Of a DNA stretch of 38,539 nt, positions 32,963-38,539 are shown one piece after another (positions within the stretch are counted from its first letter, which is position 1; each line of letters opens with the position of its first letter). The DNA comes from Peptoniphilus_A hominis (GTDB lineage: Bacteria > Bacillota > Clostridia > Tissierellales > Peptoniphilaceae). The notes under the pieces were generated by a model. The model was not told the origin of the DNA. It saw only the letters and a list, made by a program, of their open reading frames with translations, and ran no database searches. The stretch spans positions 1 to 38,539 of the forward strand of contig NZ_JBBMFO010000019.1 of the NCBI RefSeq assembly GCF_040096015.1, read 5' to 3'. Made by a program: the position numbers and the translations under genes.

Positions 32963-33520
32963 ATGGGACTATTTGATTATTTAGAAGAAAAACGAAACGA
33001 AGCAGCTAGAAGAAGAAGACTTAAAGAAATTTCTAAGATTTCAACAGGTATTGCACTTGGAGCTATTGGTGGAATTTTATTTGCACCACAAGAAGGCAAA
33101 AAAACTCGTGAAGACATTGCAAACAAGTCAAAGGAAGCTGCCAACCAAGCACTAAACGCAGCTAATGATGCTAAAGATACTATTCAATTTAAGGCATACC
33201 AAGCTGGCGAACAAGCTAAGAAAACTTACAATGATTTGAGAGACAAGGCCGCTATTAAAAAATATGAATTTGATGAAGATGTTGAAGTGGCTAAGGCAAA
33301 GGCTAAGGCAATTGGCGAAGTTGTTAAGGCTGGTGCTGAAGACATCAAAAAAGATGTAAAAAATACTACTGAAGAAGTTAAAGATACAGCAGAAGAAGTT
33401 AAGGGCGACTTAAAAGAAGGTGCAGAAGACATTAAGAGAGAAGCAAAAAAATCTTCTGAAAATGTAAAGGAAACTGTTGAAGATACAAAAGAAAAGGCAG
33501 AAAAAGAAGCTAGAAAATAA
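32963..33520 (+). CDS. YtxH-domain protein with amphipathic helical repeats
   Basis: 185 residues. A short N-terminal cytoplasmic part is followed by one hydrophobic segment (ISTGIALGAIGGILFAPQEG, residues ~25-45) and the PQEGKKTREDI motif of YtxH proteins. Residues 50-185 are a long, alanine/lysine/glutamate-rich helix with 11-residue-type repeats (TEEVKDTAEEVKGDLKEG), as in LEA or apolipoprotein-like proteins, which probably form a coiled coil or lie on membranes. GGAGAG precedes the start. A membrane-associated stress role is common for the family; the specific function is unknown. Confidence 0.82.
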   Translation: MGLFDYLEEKRNEAARRRRLKEISKISTGIALGAIGGILFAPQEGKKTREDIANKSKEAANQALNAANDAKDTIQFKAYQAGEQAKKTYNDLRDKAAIKKYEFDEDVEVAKAKAKAIGEVVKAGAEDIKKDVKNTTEEVKDTAEEVKGDLKEGAEDIKREAKKSSENVKETVEDTKEKAEKEARK

Positions 33521-33535
33521 GATAGGGGGCATAAA

Positions 33536-34030
33536 ATGTTAGATCAAGCATTTACAATTGGTGGCCTACTAAGTTTCTTATTGTATGTAGCTGGCATAGC
33601 TGCACTAGTTGCACTATTTTTAGCGCTGCTAAATGTTATGAAAATCTTGAAGAATGTCAATGAAATTATTGAAAGAAACCAAGGTGATATTGATCACACT
33701 ATAAAGACTGTTCCTTCAATAATGGACAATGCAAAGGACATTTCTACAAATGTAAATTCAATTTCAACTGATGCGACAAAGCTAGTCAATGATGTAAAAC
33801 CAGAAATTGAGAAAGTTGTTGCCACAGTTGGTTCAGTTTCAGATACTGTTAATGGAATTACAAGAAAGGTCGATGATACATCTTTAAGGGTATCAAACAC
33901 AGTTATGAATGTTTCAGATGTTATTTCTGATACAGCTAAAACTATTTCGCTTAGTTCAAATAACGCCATCGACTATTTTTATATTTTAAGAGAAGTTGCA
34001 AAGACAGTTAAAGAAGTCTTTTTAAAATGA
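33536..34030 (+). CDS. Single-pass membrane protein, DUF948-like
   Basis: 164 residues. One N-terminal transmembrane helix (LLSFLLYVAGIAALVALFLAL) is followed by a helical cytoplasmic or extracytoplasmic domain with heptad-like repeats of Val, Ser, Thr and Asp (VPSIMDNAKDISTNVNSIST). The layout resembles DUF948 proteins, which are often encoded next to YtxH proteins. The gene is 15 nt after the YtxH gene, so they form one operon; both end with a helical domain that may interact. Terminator downstream. Confidence 0.75.
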   Translation: MLDQAFTIGGLLSFLLYVAGIAALVALFLALLNVMKILKNVNEIIERNQGDIDHTIKTVPSIMDNAKDISTNVNSISTDATKLVNDVKPEIEKVVATVGSVSDTVNGITRKVDDTSLRVSNTVMNVSDVISDTAKTISLSSNNAIDYFYILREVAKTVKEVFLK

Positions 34031-34037
34031 TCTAGGG

Positions 34038-34064
34038 GACGGAGTTATTGCTTCGTCTTCTTTT
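34038..34064 (+). terminator. Terminator of the ytxH operon
   Basis: A GACGGAG/CTTCGTC stem with a TTATTG loop, followed by TTCTTTTATTTT. Confidence 0.75.
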
Positions 34065-34131
34065 ATTTTCAAAATTAAGTCTTGACCAAGAGGAAACTTT
34101 GAGATTTAATTTACATAGTACGAGGAGTAGA

Positions 34132-35025
34132 ATGAAGAGAGTTAAGATAATTGCAAACCCAAATTCGGGCAGAGGTGCAGCTCTTGGCAAAATTTTAGAA
34201 TTAATTGAGCTTATGAGCCATGATAAATATGAAATTGAATTATTATTTACCCATGAGGAAGGCGACGGCAAAAATTTCGCTGCAAATTACACGGGAGAAG
34301 ATTTTATAATATGTTCTGGTGGCGATGGCACAGTAAATGAAGTTGTAAATGGAATATATCTTTCAAAGAGAGATACTCCCCTTGCAATTCTTCAAAGTGG
34401 AACTGTAAACGACTTTGCCAATGCCCAGGGACTGCCAACTTCGCCCTTTAAGTTTTATCAAATGATAAAAAATTACCATATAAAGACCATTGATTTAGGT
34501 CTTGCTGGTGATAGGGCCTTTATAAATGTGGCTGCTGGCGGAATGTTAACTGAAATTGCCTACACTGTCTCTGCTGAAAGAAAGGCAAGTCTTGGCAACA
34601 TGGCATACTATCTTGAAGGTGCCAGAGAACTTTTGGAAAAGGGAATTTTTAAATATCAAAGGTCCTTTAATTTAAAGGTAAAAAGCAAGGAGATAGACGA
34701 AAGCGTAGACGCACTTTTGTTTTTAATAACCAACTCAACTTCGGTTGGCGGTTTCAAAAAAATGTCGCCCTTTGCCGATGTATCTGATGGATATTTAGAT
34801 GTTTTGATTTTTAAGAGAATAAAAATTTCTGATGTGCCTGAACTTTTTGCTTCGCTAATGGGAGGCAAGCACATAGATCACAACAAGGTAATTTACCTAA
34901 AGACAAAAAATATAAGTATAGAATCTGATGAAGAAGTGACAATAGATGTTGACGGAGAAAAGACTTCTACACTTCCTATGAATTTTAAAGTGTTGGAAAA
35001 TAGGTTGAAAATAATAGTACCATAA
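34132..35025 (+). CDS. Diacylglycerol/lipid kinase, DagK family
   Basis: 297 residues from the ATG at 34132, preceded by GAGGAG; the frame to 34048 lies in the upstream terminator. The N-terminal NPNSGRG and the nucleotide-binding FIICSGGDGTVNEVVNG are diagnostic of DAGKc lipid kinases. The C-terminal half has the beta-sandwich residues VDGEKTSTLPMNF typical of DgkB/YegS proteins. It probably phosphorylates diacylglycerol or a related lipid to return it to phospholipid synthesis; substrate not certain. The LacI gene starts 10 nt later. Confidence 0.9.
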   Translation: MKRVKIIANPNSGRGAALGKILELIELMSHDKYEIELLFTHEEGDGKNFAANYTGEDFIICSGGDGTVNEVVNGIYLSKRDTPLAILQSGTVNDFANAQGLPTSPFKFYQMIKNYHIKTIDLGLAGDRAFINVAAGGMLTEIAYTVSAERKASLGNMAYYLEGARELLEKGIFKYQRSFNLKVKSKEIDESVDALLFLITNSTSVGGFKKMSPFADVSDGYLDVLIFKRIKISDVPELFASLMGGKHIDHNKVIYLKTKNISIESDEEVTIDVDGEKTSTLPMNFKVLENRLKIIVP

Positions 35026-35035
35026 GGAGGAAAGT

Positions 35036-36049
35036 ATGGCATCTACAATTAAAGATGTAGCAAAAATGGCAGATGTGTCCATTTCTACAGTATCAAGGGT
35101 AATAAATGACTCAAAGCCCGTTAGCCCAGAGGCACGAAGAAGAGTTTTGCACGCCATAGATGTTTTGGACTACAAGCCAAATGAAGTGGCTAGAAGTTTA
35201 GTTACAAAAAAATCTAATTTAATAGGTGTAATTGTAGAAGACATAGGGTCTAACTTTATTTCACAAATCCTAAGGGGAGTGGAAGAAGTTGGAAGAATGT
35301 ATAAATACGACATACTTTTGTCAAGCTCCTATGGCGATCAAGAATCTGAAATGAAGTTTGCAAACTTGTTGGCACAAAAACAAGTGGAAGGAATAATTGT
35401 AATTTCAAACTTGCACAATCCTAAACTTGAATACAAGTTGGAAGAAAGCAAAATTCCTTATGTCATCATAAGCAATTTCTACGACATAGAAAAATTCTCT
35501 GCCACAATTGATTATGAAAAGGCATCCTATGACATGGTAAATCTTTTAATTGCCAAGGGACACAAAAATATTGCCTCTCTAGGAATTAGAAAGGACTATG
35601 ACAGAACCTTTGAAAAGAAAAAAATCGAAGGCTACAACAGAGCCATGGAAAAACATGGTCTAAAGAAGATAAATCTATTTGTTGAAGGTCTTGATGCAGG
35701 GGATGTAGAAAATGAAGGAGAAGAAATAATAAAGACACTTAAAAAAGAAAAAATTACAGCCTTCTTCACATCCTATGACACAATTGCAATTCACCTAATG
35801 AACTTGCTCTTAGACAACAACTACAAGACACCACAAGATATTTCTGTAACGGGCTTTGGCGGCTCTTACATTTCAGATATTTATAGGCCAAAGCTTACTA
35901 CTGTTAAGATTCCTTATTATGACATTGGAGCAGTTTCCATTAGAAAGATTTTAAAGAAAATTGCCAAGGAAGATAGCGACTTTTCAGAAAATGTAGTGCT
36001 TCCATCAGAAATACTTGAAAGAGAAAGCGTAAAAAAAATAAATGACTAG
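35036..36049 (+). CDS. LacI/GalR-family transcriptional regulator
   Basis: 337 residues, full family length. The DNA-binding headpiece is TIKDVAKMADVSISTVSRVI with hinge YKPNEVARSLVTKKSNLIG, followed by a periplasmic-binding-protein-like sensor domain (residues ~62-335, VTGFGGSYISDIYRPKLTTV). The effector is not apparent, and no sugar-utilisation genes lie nearby, so it is likely to act on distant targets. It is coupled to the upstream lipid kinase (10 nt) and overlaps the next regulator by 8 nt. Confidence 0.92.
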   Translation: MASTIKDVAKMADVSISTVSRVINDSKPVSPEARRRVLHAIDVLDYKPNEVARSLVTKKSNLIGVIVEDIGSNFISQILRGVEEVGRMYKYDILLSSSYGDQESEMKFANLLAQKQVEGIIVISNLHNPKLEYKLEESKIPYVIISNFYDIEKFSATIDYEKASYDMVNLLIAKGHKNIASLGIRKDYDRTFEKKKIEGYNRAMEKHGLKKINLFVEGLDAGDVENEGEEIIKTLKKEKITAFFTSYDTIAIHLMNLLLDNNYKTPQDISVTGFGGSYISDIYRPKLTTVKIPYYDIGAVSIRKILKKIAKEDSDFSENVVLPSEILERESVKKIND

Positions 36050-36563
36050 AATTGCCATTGAAACTAATTGTGAAATTATAAAGAGAGGACTTCAGAATAT
36101 ATTAAAGGATTATGAAGTCCTTGATTTTTATGAATTGACAAGTGAAGACTTTGATCTCTTGATCTTTGAAGACAAAAGCTTAGAAAATAGAAGAGAAGAA
36201 AAAATAAGGATAGTTGAAGATAGGGACCTTCCCCTTAACATAGACTACTCCCTTTTAAGTCTTAAGTCATCAGAAGAAGAAATACTAGAAGCAGTGGATA
36301 AGACCTTAAGAGGGCATGTATATATAGAAGAAAGCTTAAAGGAAGCTAAGAGAAATAGGAACAAAAAATTCGACAAGATAAAGACACTTACAAGGAGAGA
36401 AAAGTACTTATTAGAAGAAATAATCGCAGGCAAAACCAATAAGGACATCTCAAAGGAAATTTACATCAGCGAGAAAACCATAAAAAATAATCTAACAGTG
36501 CTTTACAAAAAATTAGAAGTAAGTGGAAGAAGAGAAGTCATAAAAAACTACAGTGAAATTTAA
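36042..36563 (+). CDS. LuxR-type DNA-binding protein with degenerate receiver-like N-terminus
   Basis: 173 residues. The C-terminal ~60 residues form a LuxR/GerE HTH (LTRREKYLLEEIIAGKTNKD followed by ISEKTIKNNLTVLYKKL). The first ~100 residues have the size and alpha/beta rhythm of a response-regulator receiver, but the acidic cluster and phosphoacceptor Asp pattern are not evident, so it probably is not controlled by phosphorylation. It starts 8 nt inside the LacI gene. A strong terminator follows. No cognate kinase is adjacent; the role is unknown. Confidence 0.8.
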   Translation: MTRIAIETNCEIIKRGLQNILKDYEVLDFYELTSEDFDLLIFEDKSLENRREEKIRIVEDRDLPLNIDYSLLSLKSSEEEILEAVDKTLRGHVYIEESLKEAKRNRNKKFDKIKTLTRREKYLLEEIIAGKTNKDISKEIYISEKTIKNNLTVLYKKLEVSGRREVIKNYSEI

Positions 36564-36574
36564 TAATTTTATCA

Positions 36575-36602
36575 AATATGTTAGTAATCCTAACATATTT
36601 TT
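36575..36602 (+). terminator. Terminator after the LuxR-type gene
   Basis: AATATGTTAG and CTAACATATT form a perfect 10-bp stem around TAATC, followed by TTT and more AT. The T-run is short, so it may be leaky. Confidence 0.65.
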
Positions 36603-36623
36603 AAATTAAGAATAGAGGAATAA

Positions 36624-37433
36624 ATGGAAAAATATTTTTTCTTGTACTTAATGTACTTTTTTATCTATGCCTTTATAGGCTGGGTTGTAGAAGTGAGCTT
36701 TCACGCAGTAACAGTTGGAAAGTTTATAAATAGAGGATTTTTATCAGGACCCTATTGTCCCATTTATGGCTTTGGCGCCATATCAGTAATATATTTTCTC
36801 ACAGACATAGCAGAAAAAAACAAATTTGTCTTATTTTTAGGCTCAATTGTCATTGCAACGGCAATAGAATTTGTGGCAGGCTTTCTTTTGGAGAAGATAT
36901 TCCACGAAAGATGGTGGGATTATTCAGACAGGAAACTAAATGTTGGCGGTTATATATGTATTGAATTTTCAGTAATATGGGGATTATTTTGCTTTTTATT
37001 ATATGAAGCAGTCCATCCACTTATAAGCGACCTAGTAAAACTCATACCAATTGCAGTCCTAAAAAATATGGATATAGGTCTAGCAATAATAATGGCAATT
37101 GACATGATAGCAACAGTTAATACTCTTATAGGTCTTAATAAAGAATTTAAGGCAATAGATAGAGTAAGCAAAGATATAAGGAAAGTATCAGATAAAATAG
37201 GTATAAAAGTCTACGACAGAACTATTCAAATAGAAAACAAACAGGAAGAATTAAAGAAGAAACCAGAATTTATAGAATTGGAAAACAGAATTAAAGAATT
37301 AAAAGAAAGAAAAGAAGGTCTAGAAGAGAAGAGAATATTAAAAGCCTTTCCTAATTTGACAAAAAACCTGGAAGATGCACAAGCTGAAATAGCAGAAATA
37401 AAAAAATTAATAAGAGATAACGAACACTTATAA
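36624..37433 (+). CDS. CmpB-type putative ABC transporter membrane protein
   Basis: 269 residues. The N-terminal ~160 residues carry four to five transmembrane segments with the family sequence FIGWVVEVSFHAVTVGKFINRGFL plus SGPYCPIYGFGA, and HERWWDYSDRKLNVGGYI, which marks the ABC_trans_CmpB (putative ABC transporter type IV) group. Residues ~180-269 are a charged helical, likely coiled-coil tail (EFIELENRIKELKERKEGLE). No ATPase partner is adjacent. The transport role is a database-type inference that I cannot test here. Confidence 0.8.
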   Translation: MEKYFFLYLMYFFIYAFIGWVVEVSFHAVTVGKFINRGFLSGPYCPIYGFGAISVIYFLTDIAEKNKFVLFLGSIVIATAIEFVAGFLLEKIFHERWWDYSDRKLNVGGYICIEFSVIWGLFCFLLYEAVHPLISDLVKLIPIAVLKNMDIGLAIIMAIDMIATVNTLIGLNKEFKAIDRVSKDIRKVSDKIGIKVYDRTIQIENKQEELKKKPEFIELENRIKELKERKEGLEEKRILKAFPNLTKNLEDAQAEIAEIKKLIRDNEHL

Positions 37434-37453
37434 ATAATTAATGAGGAGCATCT

Positions 37454-37981
37454 ATGAAACAATACGCAAGCAAAGAAGAACTGAAAGAAGAGATAATAAA
37501 ATCCTATAAAAAGTATATCGAAGAATTTAATGATATTGATGAAAATTTGAAAGATAAAAAAATTGAAGAAGTAGATAGAACACCGGCAGAAAATCTTTCC
37601 TATCAAGTAGGATGGACAAGCCTTTTGTTAAAGTGGGAAGAAAATGAAAAAGCAGGCATTGAAGTAAAAACACCATCTGAAAAATTCAAATGGAATGAGT
37701 TGGGAAAATTATATGAATGGTTCAATGAAAGCTATTCAAATTTGTCATTAAAAGAATTAAAAAGTATATTAGCTGAAAATATAAATAAAATCCTAAAACT
37801 TATAGATGATATGACAGAAGAGGAATTATTTAAGCCGCACATGAGAAGGTGGGCTGATGATGCAACAAAAACAGCAGTCTGGGAAGTCTATAAATTTATA
37901 CATGTAAATACAGTGGCACCCTTTAAAACATTTAGAACAAAAATTAGAAAGTGGAAGAAACTATCAGGAAATTTAAAATAA
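37454..37981 (+). CDS. ClbS/DfsB-family four-helix-bundle protein
   Basis: 175 residues with the ClbS/DfsB (DUF1706) pattern: an N-terminal YASKEELKEEIIKSYKKYIE helix, EEVDRTPAENLSYQVGWTSL, LLLKWEENEKAGIEVKTPS, a LGKLYEWFNESY segment and a final WEVYKFIHVNTVAPFKTFRTKIRKW. Related proteins include ClbS, which inactivates colibactin by opening its cyclopropane ring, but most family members have no known substrate. The ribosome site is GAGGAG. The gene is 20 nt after the CmpB-type gene. No terminator is obvious before the rRNA promoters. Confidence 0.85.
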   Translation: MKQYASKEELKEEIIKSYKKYIEEFNDIDENLKDKKIEEVDRTPAENLSYQVGWTSLLLKWEENEKAGIEVKTPSEKFKWNELGKLYEWFNESYSNLSLKELKSILAENINKILKLIDDMTEEELFKPHMRRWADDATKTAVWEVYKFIHVNTVAPFKTFRTKIRKWKKLSGNLK

Positions 37982-38066
37982 AAAAAGATTATAATAAAGC
38001 TATAAGTAGAAAGGACAGGCTGTAAAACTACAATTACAAGATAAACAATCATATATAAAAAAACTA

Positions 38067-38095
38067 TTGACAGTAAAAAAATAAAATAGTAACAT
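38067..38095 (+). promoter_or_regulatory. rRNA operon promoter P1
   Basis: TTGACA (38067-38072), a 17-bp spacer and TAACAT (38090-38095). Confidence 0.75.
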
Positions 38096-38159
38096 ATAAC
38101 AGTTGTCAAAAAAAGGCAGCTGTTATTTTTTAGAAAAAATAAAAAATTAAAAAAAACAG

Positions 38160-38188
38160 TTGACAAAACAACTTCTTGATGATAACAT
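38160..38188 (+). promoter_or_regulatory. rRNA operon promoter P2
   Basis: TTGACA (38160-38165), a 17-bp spacer and TAACAT (38183-38188). The -10 and the following bases (ATATANNAGTTGTCAA) repeat those of P1. A 30-bp A/T tract before the -35 may act as an UP element. Confidence 0.8.
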
Positions 38189-38265
38189 ATAGAAGTTGTC
38201 AATTAAGACAGCAAGGCTTTTGTAAAGGTCGAGTAAAAAATAATTTAAAAAATTGTAAAAAAAGC

Positions 38266-38294
38266 TTGACAAAAAGAATTTGCAAGAGTACAAT
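38266..38294 (+). promoter_or_regulatory. rRNA operon promoter P3
   Basis: TTGACA (38266-38271), a 17-bp spacer and TACAAT (38289-38294), the closest of the three to 16S, with an A-rich upstream tract. Transcription would start near 38301. Confidence 0.8.
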
Positions 38295-38300
38295 AAATAA

Positions 38301-38318
38301 GCTACTTCAAAAAGTAGC
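38301..38318 (+). promoter_or_regulatory. Leader hairpin at the P3 start
   Basis: GCTACTT and AAGTAGC form a perfect 7-bp stem with a CAAA loop. It sits at the expected 5' end of P3 transcripts. Confidence 0.6.
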
Positions 38319-38355
38319 GATGAAACATGATAATTAAATAGTGTGAAGATAAAAA

Positions 38356-38428
38356 GATTCGTAATAGAATCACAGATTCGTAAAAGAATCACAGATTCGT
38401 AAAAGAATCACAGATTCGTAAAAGAATC
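38356..38428 (+). repeat. Four tandem 19-bp hairpin repeats in the 16S leader
   Basis: Copies at 38356, 38375, 38394 and 38413, period 19. Each is GATTCGTAAAAGAATC followed by ACA and can fold as GATTC/GAATC. The first copy has one substitution (T for A in the loop); the other three are identical. Confidence 0.95.
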
Positions 38429-38450
38429 ACAAAGCAAACCAGAAATTCGT

Positions 38451-38471
38451 TTAGTTTTTTTTGAAAACTAA
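38451..38471 (+). promoter_or_regulatory. Hairpin just upstream of 16S rRNA
   Basis: TTAGTTTT pairs with AAAACTAA around a TTTTG loop. It could be part of the precursor-processing region, but it has a poly-U-like arm and might also stall RNA polymerase. Confidence 0.5.
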
Positions 38472-38485
38472 TGAGTCATACAAAT

Positions 38486-38539
38486 TTTTAATTGAGAGTT
38501 TGATCCTGGCTCAGGACGAACGCTGGCGGCGCGCTTAAC
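38486..38539 (+). rRNA. rrs: 16S ribosomal RNA, 5' end (partial)
   Basis: The window ends in AGAGTTTGATCCTGGCTCAG followed by GACGAACGCTGGCGGCGCGC, the universal start of 16S rRNA. Only ~54 nt are inside the window, and the exact 5' end is set by comparison with other Firmicutes. The GGCGGCGCGCTTAAC stretch is in line with the Peptoniphilaceae, a tentative reading. Confidence 0.97.

Overview
The window is chromosomal DNA of a low-GC, Gram-positive anaerobe. The AT-rich codon use, the butyryl-CoA dehydrogenase/EtfBA operon, an [FeFe]-hydrogenase-like protein, a type III glutamine synthetase, an SLH-domain surface protein and the first ~54 nt of a 16S rRNA at the right edge all point to the Clostridia/Tissierellia. 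The family Peptoniphilaceae is my best guess, but it is a recollection-based placement and not a measured one.

Layout. 1-900 is a decayed branched-chain amino acid (liv) ABC transporter operon on the minus strand: livK 3' end, livH with an internal deletion, livM frameshifted and cut off next to an IS-like terminus. 1218-3512 encodes an SLH surface protein with InlB-type repeats and a tyrosine/glycine-rich middle. 3931-5572 is a TetR regulator with a clear self-operator and a DUF2871-type membrane protein. 5690-5924 holds three copies of a 70-bp repeat, followed by a universal stress protein. 6789-9906 is the bcd-etfB-etfA operon with a Rex-like operator and a strong terminator, followed by a 3' remnant of ilvE. 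10404-12570 is apbE, a small membrane protein and a PgpA-family gene. 12586-15137 is a Crp/Fnr-type regulator divergent from a thioredoxin-like ferredoxin and a hydrogenase-like iron-sulfur protein. 15277-16110 is rplM-rpsI. 16159-17203 is an AbrB/RelE toxin-antitoxin pair flanked by three ~103-bp structured repeats. 17334-24968 is pyruvate carboxylase, PspC, RecD2, ComFC and a YihY-type membrane protein. 25051-26960 is a two-component system. 27085-30764 is glnN (with a leader terminator) and pyrG. 30888-32648 is nadK and a RluD-type pseudouridine synthase. 32681-32866 is a 6S RNA. 32963-36563 is a YtxH protein, a DUF948-like protein, a lipid kinase, a LacI regulator and a LuxR-type regulator. 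36624-37981 is a CmpB-type membrane protein and a ClbS/DfsB protein. 38067-38539 is the rRNA promoter/leader region with three tandem promoters, four 19-bp hairpin repeats and the 16S start.

Functionally the metabolic genes fit an amino-acid/organic-acid fermenter: Bcd-Etf for butyrate formation and electron bifurcation, a hydrogenase-like protein for reductant balance, pyruvate carboxylase for anaplerosis and GlnN for nitrogen assimilation. Loss of liv transport and ilvE suggests recent reduction of branched-chain amino acid metabolism at these loci. The least explained elements are the ~103-bp repeats around the toxin-antitoxin pair, the 70-bp triplicate repeat, and the hairpin array in the rRNA leader.
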